Positions 8,862 through 18,003 of a stretch of 48,934 nt of DNA are shown here, one piece after another (the stretch's first letter is position 1; every line of letters begins with the position of its first letter). Both the position numbers and the translations under genes were made by a program. The stretch covers positions 1 through 48,934 of the forward strand of contig JAQWNM010000012.1 in the NCBI GenBank assembly GCA_029268615.1, written 5' to 3'. Source of the stretch: SAR86 cluster bacterium (GTDB lineage Bacteria; Pseudomonadota; Gammaproteobacteria; Magnimaribacterales; Magnimaribacteraceae). Below the pieces are notes generated by a model. The model was not told where the DNA came from and made no database searches. It was given only the letters and a program-made list of their open reading frames with translations.

Positions 8862-10658
8862 ATGGGTAATTCTATGATTAAAAAAAACTTTATTTTAGTT
8901 TTTCTTCTCTATGCTTCTTGCACCCTTTCAACTAGTCAATATGATGAGATAATCACAGTTGCAACCAAGATTCCAACTGAGGACTATAAAATTCCAGCCA
9001 CTATAGATGTCATAGACCAAAAAAATATAAAGGAAACTCAACCTACAGATATGCTGAACTTACTCAGCTCTTCTTTAGCTATAGATACAAGCTCTAATGG
9101 CGGTCCAGGACAAGTTGGTTCTCTTTTTCTAAGAGGCTCTAATAGTAATCATGTCCTCGTTAAGGTTAATGGAGTAAAGATAAATCCCTCTACGGCTGGA
9201 GGAGCTTCTATATATAATTTAGACCCTAATTTGATATCCAAAATTGAGATAGGTTCAGGTCCCTTCTCATCTATTCATGGGTCAGAAGCTATTGGTGGAG
9301 TAATAAATATTTCAACCAAAAATAATACTCTACTTAATAAAATTAAACTAGGTTTAGGTATCGGACCTGATAATCATGTAAAAAAATACTTTCAAGCTAG
9401 CAAAAGATTTGACGAGACCTCTTTGGATTTTACAATTTTAGATAACAGTACAAACGGATTTCCAGTACTAAGTAATTCGTCTTTGGATAGAGGGTATGAA
9501 AATCAAAGTATTATCGCAGGCTTAAGCCATAGATTTAAAAGACTAAATATGGATATTTCTAATTGGTCCTCCAAGGGTAATGTTGAATATCTAGTTTTTG
9601 GTAACCCTGTCTCTCAAGATTATGAGAACAAGGCTTCGTCCGCTGATTTTGAACTTCTGCTAACAAAAAACCACTTAATTATCATAAATCTTCACTCTTC
9701 AAAGGATTTAATATCTCAAAATAATCTGAATTTTCTAGGCATCTTAGATTTCACTGAAACACTAAGGAATTCCTATGAAGTCTTAATTCACAAATCAAAC
9801 TCTAAATCGCTTTCTTACAGTGCTGGTTATTCAAAGGAACATGAAGATGTTGATTATTCTAGCTATGGATCTTTTTTTAATAAAAAATTAATTACTAATT
9901 CTTTTTTTGGCACTATTGGATGGTCATTTAATAAGAATTACTTAATGCTATCAGCAAGACAGGCTGAGCATGAAACTTACGGAAATCAGTTTTCTTGGAA
10001 TATCGGATACCTTAAACCTTTAAATTCTTCTTGGTCCCTTAATCTAAATACTGGAAAAGCATTTAGATCTCCCAATAGCTCTGAATTATATGGATTTGGT
10101 TCAAATAAAAACTTGTCTCCTGAAGATTCGAAAAGCTATGAGATAGGTTTAAGAAAAAGAAAAGAAGATTATGATCTTAAGATAGTTTACTTTAATAACA
10201 AATCAAATAATTTAATAACATTTGACTTTTTGGACTATGTTCTTAAAAACATTGAAGAATCTAAAAATAAGGGTTTAGAACTAAGATATAAGTGGAGTAA
10301 AAGATATCTGAATGGAAGTTTAATTATAAGAAAGCAGAATCCTATAGACCAAAATGGAGATTCTCTTTTAAGGAGATCTCAAAAATCTGCAAGTTTAAAT
10401 CTAAATAAGGATATATCAAGCTATATGGTTAATTTTAGCCTTTCTACATTTAGTAGAAAAAAAGATTTCAGTAAATTAAAAATTCCTGGTTACTCAAGAA
10501 TTGATTTGTCAGTAACTAAAAAAATTACTAATAAGTTAATGATTGCTCTAAAGATTCAAAATTTAAATAATAAAGAATATTTTACAGCGACATCATCAAA
10601 TGGTTATTATCTGAATCAAGATAGATCAATATGGCTAAAGATAAATTATGAATTTTGA
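8862..10658 (+). CDS. btuB: BtuB-like TonB-dependent cobalamin receptor
   Basis: The 598-residue outer-membrane protein starts with a hydrophobic signal (to about residue 25) and then a TonB-box-like DEIITVAT at 28-35. The plug domain (about 40-155) contains DMLNLLSSS, SLFLRGSNSNHVLVKVNGV and GSEAIGGVINI, followed by a beta-barrel ending WLKINYEF with the terminal Phe typical of outer-membrane barrels. Specificity for B12 is inferred from the riboswitch directly upstream and the adenosyltransferase downstream. The ATG at 8874 is a possible alternative start; neither has a clear ribosome site. A Cys at residue 20 resembles a lipobox, but receptors of this family are not lipoproteins. Confidence 0.93.
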   Translation: MGNSMIKKNFILVFLLYASCTLSTSQYDEIITVATKIPTEDYKIPATIDVIDQKNIKETQPTDMLNLLSSSLAIDTSSNGGPGQVGSLFLRGSNSNHVLVKVNGVKINPSTAGGASIYNLDPNLISKIEIGSGPFSSIHGSEAIGGVINISTKNNTLLNKIKLGLGIGPDNHVKKYFQASKRFDETSLDFTILDNSTNGFPVLSNSSLDRGYENQSIIAGLSHRFKRLNMDISNWSSKGNVEYLVFGNPVSQDYENKASSADFELLLTKNHLIIINLHSSKDLISQNNLNFLGILDFTETLRNSYEVLIHKSNSKSLSYSAGYSKEHEDVDYSSYGSFFNKKLITNSFFGTIGWSFNKNYLMLSARQAEHETYGNQFSWNIGYLKPLNSSWSLNLNTGKAFRSPNSSELYGFGSNKNLSPEDSKSYEIGLRKRKEDYDLKIVYFNNKSNNLITFDFLDYVLKNIEESKNKGLELRYKWSKRYLNGSLIIRKQNPIDQNGDSLLRRSQKSASLNLNKDISSYMVNFSLSTFSRKKDFSKLKIPGYSRIDLSVTKKITNKLMIALKIQNLNNKEYFTATSSNGYYLNQDRSIWLKINYEF

Positions 10659-10666
10659 GGTTTCAA

Positions 10667-11212
10667 TTGAAAAAAAGAATTACTAGAGTCACAACAAAGA
10701 AAGGTGATGATGGATCTACAGGAATGGCAGATGGATCTAGAATAGATAAATCAAGTAATTTAATTAGCTCTATAGGTGAAATAGATGAACTAAATTCATG
10801 GATTGGTTATATTTGTTCCTTACCAGAACTGGCAGAAGAAGCAGACTTCTTAAAAAATATTCAGAATTGTCTTTTTGATATAGGTGGCTCATTAACTATG
10901 CGCGCTAAAACTAATTTTGATATTTCAAATACTTTATTAATGGACCAAAAAATTAAAACTATCAATAAACTCCTTCCTGAATTAGAAAACTTTATATTAC
11001 CCGGAGGTCATCAAGTCTCTTCTGCAATACATTTAACAAGAACGGTTTGCCGAAGAGCAGAAAGATCAATTGTAAAAGTTCAAGAATCCGAAAAGGTAGA
11101 TGCAAATTGCATCGCTTATCTTAATAGACTTTCTGATTTTTTGTTTGTTTTGGCTCGAAAGATTAACATTAACTTAAGAGTTAAAGAAGTTACTTGGTCT
11201 CAAAAGAAGTAA
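10667..11212 (+). CDS. PduO-type ATP:cob(I)alamin adenosyltransferase
   Basis: The protein shows the PduO/MMAB pattern: an N-terminal TRVTTKKGDDGSTGMADGSR nucleotide-binding loop, IGEIDELNSWIGY, and the later RTVCRRAERSIVKVQE and LNRLSDFLFVLAR. It transfers adenosyl from ATP to cob(I)alamin to make coenzyme B12. I place the start at the TTG at 10667 because GAGG lies six bases upstream; the TTG at 10655 overlaps the btuB stop but has no ribosome site. It shares the riboswitch-controlled transcript with btuB, so uptake and activation are coupled. The stop abuts ampD on the other strand without a gap. Confidence 0.9.
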   Translation: MKKRITRVTTKKGDDGSTGMADGSRIDKSSNLISSIGEIDELNSWIGYICSLPELAEEADFLKNIQNCLFDIGGSLTMRAKTNFDISNTLLMDQKIKTINKLLPELENFILPGGHQVSSAIHLTRTVCRRAERSIVKVQESEKVDANCIAYLNRLSDFLFVLARKININLRVKEVTWSQKK

Positions 11213-11758
11213 TTACTCAAGACTTGCTTTAAAAGCGTTCCAATTAAAAGATTTACCCGGATCAGTTTTCCTGACGGGTGCTATTTCAGAATGTCCTACA
11301 ATATTTTCTAATAAAATATGAGGATAATTTTCTAGAAGGGTTTTTGAAACTAATCCAAGAGTTGAATATTGTTTATTGGTATAAGCTATAGTATCTGTAC
11401 CTTCTAACTCAATACCTATTGAGAAATCATTACAATTTTCTTTACCTTTAAAAGAAGAAATTCCAGCATGCCAAGCGGCTCTATTAAATGGAACAAATTG
11501 TGTTAGCTTTCCTTTTCTATCTATAAAAAGATGACTTGAAACTTTTAATTCTTTTATGTCTCCAAAATAAGGATGTTCAGTTGAATTTAAGTTATTTATA
11601 AAAAAGTCCTGAACATAATCTCCACCAAACTCTCCAGGAGGTAAGCTAATATTATGAATAACTATAACTGTAATATCTTTTTCAACGGGTCTTAAAGAAA
11701 AATTAGGAGACTCTATAAATTTAACTCCCTCTAACAAATGATTCTTGATTTTGAACAA
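11213..11758 (-). CDS. ampD: 1,6-anhydro-N-acetylmuramyl-L-alanine amidase AmpD
   Basis: The cytosolic protein of 181 residues belongs to the amidase_2 fold. It begins near ESPNFSLRP, has zinc ligands in VIVIHNISLPPGEFGG (His35) and VGHSEIAPVRKTDPG (His and Asp near 156-166), and includes RAAWHAGIS and NDFSIGIELEG. It cleaves the stem peptide from anhydro-muropeptides brought in by AmpG. The start is a TTG with AAGGG about eight bases upstream. Last gene of the long minus-strand run from the desaturase. Confidence 0.93.
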   Translation of the reverse strand: MFKIKNHLLEGVKFIESPNFSLRPVEKDITVIVIHNISLPPGEFGGDYVQDFFINNLNSTEHPYFGDIKELKVSSHLFIDRKGKLTQFVPFNRAAWHAGISSFKGKENCNDFSIGIELEGTDTIAYTNKQYSTLGLVSKTLLENYPHILLENIVGHSEIAPVRKTDPGKSFNWNAFKASLE

Positions 11759-11775
11759 AAAAATATCCCTTAATA

Positions 11776-12804
11776 CTATACTTTTACCAATAGTTTTCCT
11801 GTATGTCCGCCATTAAACATAATTTCAAGTGCACCAGGAAAAGATTCAATCCCATTCTCGTAATGGGCAGGCATTTTTAGTTTACCTTCTTTATAAAACT
11901 TCAGAAGATCTTTTATGGCCCGATCATACTGATCAGCAAAATGCATCACAGTAAATCCCTCCATTCGTGAATATTTCTCAGCTAATCTTAAGTAAAGCCT
12001 GGGTCCTTGCACATATCGTTTTTCTGTTTCAAAACTTCCATATTGAGAAATAGCTCCGCAAATAATTACTCTAGCTCTATCTTTAATATGATCCAATGCA
12101 ATATCAAGTATATCTCCACCTACATTATCAAAAAATACATCAATTCCTTCAGGTGCTAGATTGCTCAACTCTGAGTCAACATCTTGATTTTTATAATCAA
12201 TAGCTCCATCCATACCTAATTCATTGATAATAAAATCACTTTTGCTAGGTCCACCTGCTATGCCTATAACTTGAGCTCCTCTTATCTTTGCAATCTGGCA
12301 GGCTACACTCCCAACGGCTCCGGCTGCAGCTGAGACAAGAACAACATCTCCTGATTGGACTTCTGCAACTTTAAGCATTCCAAAATAAGCTGTCAGGCCT
12401 GTTCCAACTCCAAGAATTCCTAACTGGACAGGTAAATCTAATTCAGGATTTGAAACCTTTTGAAAAGCCTCAGCGGCCATAGTCACATGTGTTTGAGCCC
12501 CCATAGGTCCGCTAACCATTTCTCCTTCACTAAAATTGTCTGATTTACTTATCAACACTTTCCCTATGCCAAGGGCCGTGACTGCCTCTCCTAAACCTGC
12601 TGTCCCATGAAACGCATCCTCACTAAGAGTAGTGCGTATAAATGCATCTATGGAAAGAGTGTCAACTTCAACTAAAACCTCTCCATCTTCAGGAGCCCGA
12701 GCTATGCCTTCCTCTAAATCAAAATTTTCTTTTGACGGATTCTGTTCAGGTCTAGATTTTAATATTATTTTTTTACACCTTGGTAAATTAGATAACTGAT
12801 TCAT
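11776..12804 (-). CDS. NADP-dependent zinc-independent MDR oxidoreductase (CurA/PTGR-like)
   Basis: The 342-residue protein has a GroES-like N-terminal domain (about 1-130, with VDTLSIDAFIRTTL) and a Rossmann domain with VLVSAAAGAVGSVACQIAK and GIDVFFDNVGGDILD. The pattern matches the leukotriene B4 12-hydroxydehydrogenase / curcumin reductase (YncB) group, which reduces enones with NADPH. The zinc-binding Cys and His of classical alcohol dehydrogenases are not evident. AGGAG stands five bases before the ATG. The substrate cannot be told from sequence. Confidence 0.83.
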   Translation of the reverse strand: MNQLSNLPRCKKIILKSRPEQNPSKENFDLEEGIARAPEDGEVLVEVDTLSIDAFIRTTLSEDAFHGTAGLGEAVTALGIGKVLISKSDNFSEGEMVSGPMGAQTHVTMAAEAFQKVSNPELDLPVQLGILGVGTGLTAYFGMLKVAEVQSGDVVLVSAAAGAVGSVACQIAKIRGAQVIGIAGGPSKSDFIINELGMDGAIDYKNQDVDSELSNLAPEGIDVFFDNVGGDILDIALDHIKDRARVIICGAISQYGSFETEKRYVQGPRLYLRLAEKYSRMEGFTVMHFADQYDRAIKDLLKFYKEGKLKMPAHYENGIESFPGALEIMFNGGHTGKLLVKV

Positions 12805-12823
12805 CTTTTCTCCTTTGTAGATA

Positions 12824-13768
12824 TTATTGAATACTTCTTAATTCTTTTGGCAGTCTAAAAGCTACTCCTTCATCAACTCTATCATAGCTAAAAGGATATT
12901 CTATTTTATAATCTACCTTAACAGCTTCTATAACCTCTTTAACCAAGTTTTCTGGAGCAGAAGCACCTGAAGTGATACCTATAATAGATTTACCTTTAAA
13001 CCATTGAGGATTTAAATCTTGAAAAGTATCTATAAGGTAAGATTCCACACCTGATCTTTCTGCTATTTCTCTCAATCTATTAGAATTAGAGCTATTTTTT
13101 GAACCAACAACAAGGATTAAATCTGCTTCTAAGGCTAACTGTTTAACTGAATCTTGTCTATTCTGGGTTGCGTAGCAGATATCATCTTTTCGAGGCCCTG
13201 TAATTAAAGGAAATCTGGATTTAAGCATTGCAATTATTTCCCTTGTATCGTCAACGGAGAGTGTAGTTTGAGTGACATAAGAAACTTCTTCAGGATTATT
13301 TATTTCTAATAATTGGGCATCTAAGAATGACTCTACAAGATAAATTTCACCGCCAAGAGATTTGCTGTATTGACCCATTGTCCCTTCAACTTCTGGATGA
13401 TTGGCATGCCCTATTAAGATACATTCCTTTCCTGATTTAGAATGCATTTGGACTTCTGCATGAACTTTACTTACTAAAGGGCAAGTTGCATCGAATATTT
13501 CAAGATTTCTTTTATTAGAACTTACCTGGACCGATTTTGCCACTCCATGGGCGCTATAGATAAGTGTTTGACCCTCTGGAACTTGATCTATATCTTCAAT
13601 AAAGACTGCACCTAATTTCTTTAATTCATTAACGACAGTTCTGTTATGCACGACTTCATGTTTAACATAAACAGGAGCTCCTCTAGTCTTTAAAACTTGT
13701 CTTACTATTTCTATAGCTCTGTCTACGCCAGCGCAGAAACCTCTAGGATTGGCTAGTATTATTTTCAT
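12824..13768 (-). CDS. ispH: 4-hydroxy-3-methylbut-2-enyl diphosphate reductase IspH
   Basis: Starting [20 protein letters not shown], the protein is 314 residues, near the family norm. Three cluster-binding Cys are seen in GFCAGVD, DATCPLV and the [11 protein letters not shown] region, with HGVAKSV and [10 protein letters not shown] as substrate loops. It makes IPP and DMAPP in the last MEP-pathway step. Two codons upstream (GTG TTG) are also open, but AAGG lies five bases before the ATG at 13768 and the family starts at M-I-LANPRG. It overlaps the end of lspA by 26 bases. ispG is at 45031-46152. Confidence 0.96.
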   Translation of the reverse strand: MKIILANPRGFCAGVDRAIEIVRQVLKTRGAPVYVKHEVVHNRTVVNELKKLGAVFIEDIDQVPEGQTLIYSAHGVAKSVQVSSNKRNLEIFDATCPLVSKVHAEVQMHSKSGKECILIGHANHPEVEGTMGQYSKSLGGEIYLVESFLDAQLLEINNPEEVSYVTQTTLSVDDTREIIAMLKSRFPLITGPRKDDICYATQNRQDSVKQLALEADLILVVGSKNSSNSNRLREIAERSGVESYLIDTFQDLNPQWFKGKSIIGITSGASAPENLVKEVIEAVKVDYKIEYPFSYDRVDEGVAFRLPKELRSIQ

Positions 13769-14237
13769 CAACACCTTCTTCTATAAAAAAGAAATAAATA
13801 ATATAAAGAATTGCACCTATAGTAATCCAGGTATCGGCTAGGTTAAATATAAAAAAGGAATAATTTGCATAATGTAAATGAATAAAATCCACCACATATC
13901 CATACAAAAATCTATCTATTAAATTTCCTAATCCTCCAGATAATATAAATAACATAGCTATAGTCTCAAAATAGCTCTTCTTTCTAATGCTTATAAGCAG
14001 AAAAAAAAAATATCCAATAACTAATGAGATTAATATGACTAACATCCATCTCATTAGTAAACCACCATCACTCAAAAAACTAAATGCTACTCCTGAATTA
14101 TGAACTAAAGTGAAATCCAGGAAAGGAAAAATATTAATTGATTCTCCCAAAAATTGGCTTGATGAAATTAAGTTCTTAGAAACTTGGTCTAGTCCAACTG
14201 CTAAAATAAGAAATATTAATATATAAAGAATTCTCAT
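13743..14237 (-). CDS. lspA: Lipoprotein signal peptidase LspA
   Basis: The 164-residue protein has four membrane helices and begins [20 protein letters not shown]. It holds the catalytic aspartates in [20 protein letters not shown] and [11 protein letters not shown], and the conserved [12 protein letters not shown]. It cleaves prolipoprotein signal peptides after lipidation, relevant to BamB encoded at 41925. It follows ileS by 3 bases and overlaps ispH. fkpB, which lies between lspA and ispH in E. coli, is absent. Confidence 0.96.
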   Translation of the reverse strand: MRILYILIFLILAVGLDQVSKNLISSSQFLGESINIFPFLDFTLVHNSGVAFSFLSDGGLLMRWMLVILISLVIGYFFFLLISIRKKSYFETIAMLFILSGGLGNLIDRFLYGYVVDFIHLHYANYSFFIFNLADTWITIGAILYIIYFFFIEEGVDENNTSQS

Positions 14238-14240
14238 CTA

Positions 14241-17036
14241 TTAAGCATACTTACGTATTTCACCTAAATCTTCTATATTTTCTATGCACCTTTTACATAT
14301 TGAAGGATGATTTTCTACTGATCCAACTTCAGGCCTGCTATGCCAACATCTCTCACATTTATCATGCTCAGATTTTAGTACTTTAAGTCTTAGACCATCC
14401 ATATTTGTTCCTTCACCATGCTGACCTAGTTCAAATATCTTTGCTTCTGAGGTTATAAAAATAAATCTTAATTCTTCCTCAAATTTTTCTAAAACTGATT
14501 CTATTTCTTTCGAACAATATAAATGGATTTCAGCATCTAATGACGAACCTATCAAACCAGAATTTCTTGAAGATTCTAGTACTTTATTCACTTCAGTTCG
14601 AATCAATAATATTAATTCCCAATCCTTATTGGATATAAAACCTTCCTTAATAGAAGGCCAATCCTTGGACCACTCCTCTAAAAAGATAGAATCAGATTTT
14701 GGCTTTAATGACCTCCATGCTTCTTCTGCTGTGAAGCTTAAAATAGGAGAAATTGCTCTTAGTAAAAATCCAAGTATTTTATAGAGAGCCGTTTGAGATG
14801 ATCTTCTAGCTATGGAATTACCTTTAGAGGTGTATAACCTGTCTTTTAAAATATCTAGGTAAAACCCTCCAAGATCATTAGTACAGAAATTTTGTATTTT
14901 TTGAAATACTATATGAAACTGATAATTTGAAAAAGCATCAATGATTTCTTCTTGAAGATTTTTAGTCCTAGTTATCATCCATTTATCTAATTCCGCTAAG
15001 TCCTTGATATCTAAAGCATCCCTTGAATCATCATAATCATGTAAATTTCCTAATAAAAAACGTATAGTATTTCTAATTCTTCTGTAAGAATCAGCGGATC
15101 TTTGGAGTATTTCTTCTGATACCACCATTTCATTTCTATAATCTGTAGCAGATATCCAGGCTCTTAGAACATCTGCACCTTTTGAGTCCCAAACTTGCTG
15201 TGGAGATATAACATTTCCAATTGACTTAGACATCTTTTTACCTTCAGAATCAACCACGAAACCATGAGTTAGCACTGACTTGTATGGCGCAGAATCGTTT
15301 ATAGCAATGCTGGTTAATAAAGAAGATTGAAACCATCCTCTATGTTGATCCGAACCTTCTAAATAAAGATCAGCAGGAAATTCTAAATCATTATCATCGT
15401 TAAGAACACATTCATGAGTTACTCCTGAATCAAACCAAACATCTAGACAATCTGTGACCTTTTTATAATTTTTAACATTACTGTCTAATTCTTTAATGTC
15501 CACTTGATGCCAAGCATCAATACCTCCTTTTTCAATTAATAAAGCAACTTTTGTAATGATATCTGACATATTAGGATGTAATTCATTGGTTTCATCATGA
15601 ATCAAAAGAGTGATGGGAACTCCCCAAGCTCTCTGTCTAGAAATACACCAATCTGGTCTACCCTCTAACATACCTGACATCCTGCCTTTGCCCCATGTAG
15701 GCTCCCATTTTACTTTCTCTATTGAATTAATAGTTTTATTTAAGAGGTCTTTTTGCTTCATTCCGACAAACCATTGAGGGGTAGCCCTAAACATTAAAGG
15801 AGTTTTATGTCTCCAGCAATGAGGATAACTATGTTCATAATTAGAGCATGAAAATAGAGTATTATTATGTCTTAAAACTTCGATAATTTTTTCATTAGAC
15901 TTAAAAGCAAACATACCGCCCACATGCTCTACATCTTCCTTGAAAGTTCCATTATCTTTGATTGGATTAATCACAGACAAGTTATAATCTTTAGCTGCAA
16001 TAAAATCTTCCATGCCATGCCCAGGAGCGGTATGTACAATACCCGTTCCTGCATCAATTGTGACATGGTCGCCTAATATAATTTTAGATTTTCTATCTAA
16101 ATAAGGGTGTCTTGCTGTTAATCCTTCAAGATTTTGACCGCTACAGTTAGCCAACTCTTCAAACTTGGAGATTCCAATCCTCTCTAAAGTTGCTTTTATT
16201 AAATCCTTAGCCACCAGTAAAACCAATTCTTTAGCTTCCATTGAAACTTTTATCAAAGAATATTCCAATTCACCATTCACGCAAAGTGCTACATTTCCTG
16301 GCAAAGTCCAAGGAGTTGTAGTCCAGCTTGCCGCAAGAATGGGTCCTTCTATTGATTTCTTAAAGATAGGCTCTAAATCAACAGCATCTAAAGGAAATCC
16401 AAAATCTATAGAAGTAGAAATCTTATCTTGATACTCCACCTCTGCTTCAGCTAATGCTGACCCACAGGAAGAACACCAGTGAACTGGCTTTTCTCCTCTT
16501 TCCAGAAATCCCTTTTCTACTATCTTACCAAGAGATCGAACAATATTAGCTTCAAACTTAAAATCCATTGAAAGATAAGAATTCTCCCACCTTGCCAAAA
16601 CACCTAACCTAGCAAATTCTTTCTTCTGTATCTCTATTTGCTTTGAAGCATAGGACCTGCAAGCTTCTCTAAATTCGACAGCCGAAACCTTATGGCCGAC
16701 TTTGCCTAATTTTTTTTCTACATTCAACTCAATTGGTAAGCCATGACAGTCCCAACCTGGAATATATGGAGAGTATTTACCATCAAGGGTTTGAGATTTG
16801 ATTACAATATCTTTCAATACTTTATTAACAGAATGGCCTAAATGAATAGCTCCATTAGCATAGGGAGGGCCATCATGGAGGATAAATACAGGCTTATTCT
16901 GTCCTTTTAATTCCAGCTTTTTATGTAAATTAATAGAATCCCAGTATTTAAGCATTTCAGGTTCTCTATTTGGTAAATTTGCCTTCATAGAGAAATCTGT
17001 TTTTGGTAAATTTAAAGTATCTTTATATTTTTTCAT
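14241..17036 (-). CDS. ileS: Isoleucyl-tRNA synthetase
   Basis: The class I synthetase has 931 residues, close to E. coli IleS (938). It contains the HIGH-type HLGH at 65-68, KMSKSIGN near 602, the editing domain (TWTTTPWTLPGNVALCV, about 240), the anticodon domain, and a C-terminal zinc finger with CERCWH and CKRC pairs. It charges tRNA-Ile and hydrolyses mischarged Val. The zinc finger marks the bacterial type rather than the mupirocin-resistant eukaryote-like type. Between ribF and lspA as in E. coli. Confidence 0.97.
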   Translation of the reverse strand: MKKYKDTLNLPKTDFSMKANLPNREPEMLKYWDSINLHKKLELKGQNKPVFILHDGPPYANGAIHLGHSVNKVLKDIVIKSQTLDGKYSPYIPGWDCHGLPIELNVEKKLGKVGHKVSAVEFREACRSYASKQIEIQKKEFARLGVLARWENSYLSMDFKFEANIVRSLGKIVEKGFLERGEKPVHWCSSCGSALAEAEVEYQDKISTSIDFGFPLDAVDLEPIFKKSIEGPILAASWTTTPWTLPGNVALCVNGELEYSLIKVSMEAKELVLLVAKDLIKATLERIGISKFEELANCSGQNLEGLTARHPYLDRKSKIILGDHVTIDAGTGIVHTAPGHGMEDFIAAKDYNLSVINPIKDNGTFKEDVEHVGGMFAFKSNEKIIEVLRHNNTLFSCSNYEHSYPHCWRHKTPLMFRATPQWFVGMKQKDLLNKTINSIEKVKWEPTWGKGRMSGMLEGRPDWCISRQRAWGVPITLLIHDETNELHPNMSDIITKVALLIEKGGIDAWHQVDIKELDSNVKNYKKVTDCLDVWFDSGVTHECVLNDDNDLEFPADLYLEGSDQHRGWFQSSLLTSIAINDSAPYKSVLTHGFVVDSEGKKMSKSIGNVISPQQVWDSKGADVLRAWISATDYRNEMVVSEEILQRSADSYRRIRNTIRFLLGNLHDYDDSRDALDIKDLAELDKWMITRTKNLQEEIIDAFSNYQFHIVFQKIQNFCTNDLGGFYLDILKDRLYTSKGNSIARRSSQTALYKILGFLLRAISPILSFTAEEAWRSLKPKSDSIFLEEWSKDWPSIKEGFISNKDWELILLIRTEVNKVLESSRNSGLIGSSLDAEIHLYCSKEIESVLEKFEEELRFIFITSEAKIFELGQHGEGTNMDGLRLKVLKSEHDKCERCWHSRPEVGSVENHPSICKRCIENIEDLGEIRKYA

Positions 17037-17054
17037 AATTAAATTTCGTGCACT

Positions 17055-18002
17055 TTATACGAAATAATCTCTAGCTGCTGATATATCTTTTGATATTTGC
17101 TTTTTAAGAGATTCAAGATCTTTAAACCTTTTCTCGTCTCGTACTTTTTTAAGAAATTCTACTTCTATATTTTCTCCATAAATTTGATGACTGAAATCTA
17201 AAAGATGAACTTCTAGAACTGGCGTTTCTCCACCTACAGTTGGTCTTGTTCCCATGTTAGCTATTCCATTAATCACCTTTCCTTTAAGTTTTCCTTTAAC
17301 AATATAAACACCGGAAATTGGCAATTTATTTTTTGGTAACCAAACATTAGCTGTTGGAACTCCAATAGTCCCGCCAAGTTGTTGACCATAAACAACTTTT
17401 CCAGAGTAACTATAAGGACGTCCTAATAATTTTGATGCATATTCAAAGTCTCCTTCCATTAATACTTTTCTAATTCTTGTACTACTCACTCTTTCGCCAT
17501 CAATCTTAAAAGTCTCAGTATTTAAAACCTCTATATCATTTTTATTACCCCACTCTTTTAATAAATTAAAGTCGCCCTCTCTATTTGCTCCAAATCTAAA
17601 ATCATCTCCTATAATCAATTTTTTTATCTTTAATTTTAATAAAATTTCATTGAGAAAATCATTGGGAGTCATATCTTTAAGTTGTGAATTAAATTTAAGA
17701 AAGAAACTTAAATCAATTCCCATCTCTTTCATCTTTACAATCTTTTGTCGTAAAGGAAATATTCTTGGTGGTTTTGAGTAATCTTTTCTAGCTGCTTCAG
17801 CAAAAAATTCACTTGCATGAGGTTCTGTAAACAGAATTAACTTTAGCAAATTTTCTTTCTCTGCAATCCTGTGCATAGTTTTAATAATTTTTTGATGGCC
17901 TAAATGCAATCCATCAAAATTACCAATGGTCGCTATGGTTCTTGCGTCAGAAAAATTCTTTCTAAATACTTCTATATTTTTAATGCCTCTAATTAAATAC
18001 AT
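17055..18002 (-). CDS. ribF: Bifunctional riboflavin kinase / FAD synthetase RibF
   Basis: The protein has 315 residues. The N-terminal FAD synthetase domain (about 1-180) has TIGNFDGLHLGHQKII and IGDDFRFGANREGDF. The C-terminal riboflavin kinase domain (about 185-310) has GRPYSYSGKVVYG, GVPTANVWLP and GVYIVKG. It converts riboflavin to FMN and FAD; the FAD user SdhA is encoded elsewhere in the window. One base separates it from murJ and 18 from ileS. Confidence 0.96.
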   Translation of the reverse strand: MYLIRGIKNIEVFRKNFSDARTIATIGNFDGLHLGHQKIIKTMHRIAEKENLLKLILFTEPHASEFFAEAARKDYSKPPRIFPLRQKIVKMKEMGIDLSFFLKFNSQLKDMTPNDFLNEILLKLKIKKLIIGDDFRFGANREGDFNLLKEWGNKNDIEVLNTETFKIDGERVSSTRIRKVLMEGDFEYASKLLGRPYSYSGKVVYGQQLGGTIGVPTANVWLPKNKLPISGVYIVKGKLKGKVINGIANMGTRPTVGGETPVLEVHLLDFSHQIYGENIEVEFLKKVRDEKRFKDLESLKKQISKDISAARDYFV

Positions 18003-18003
18003 A

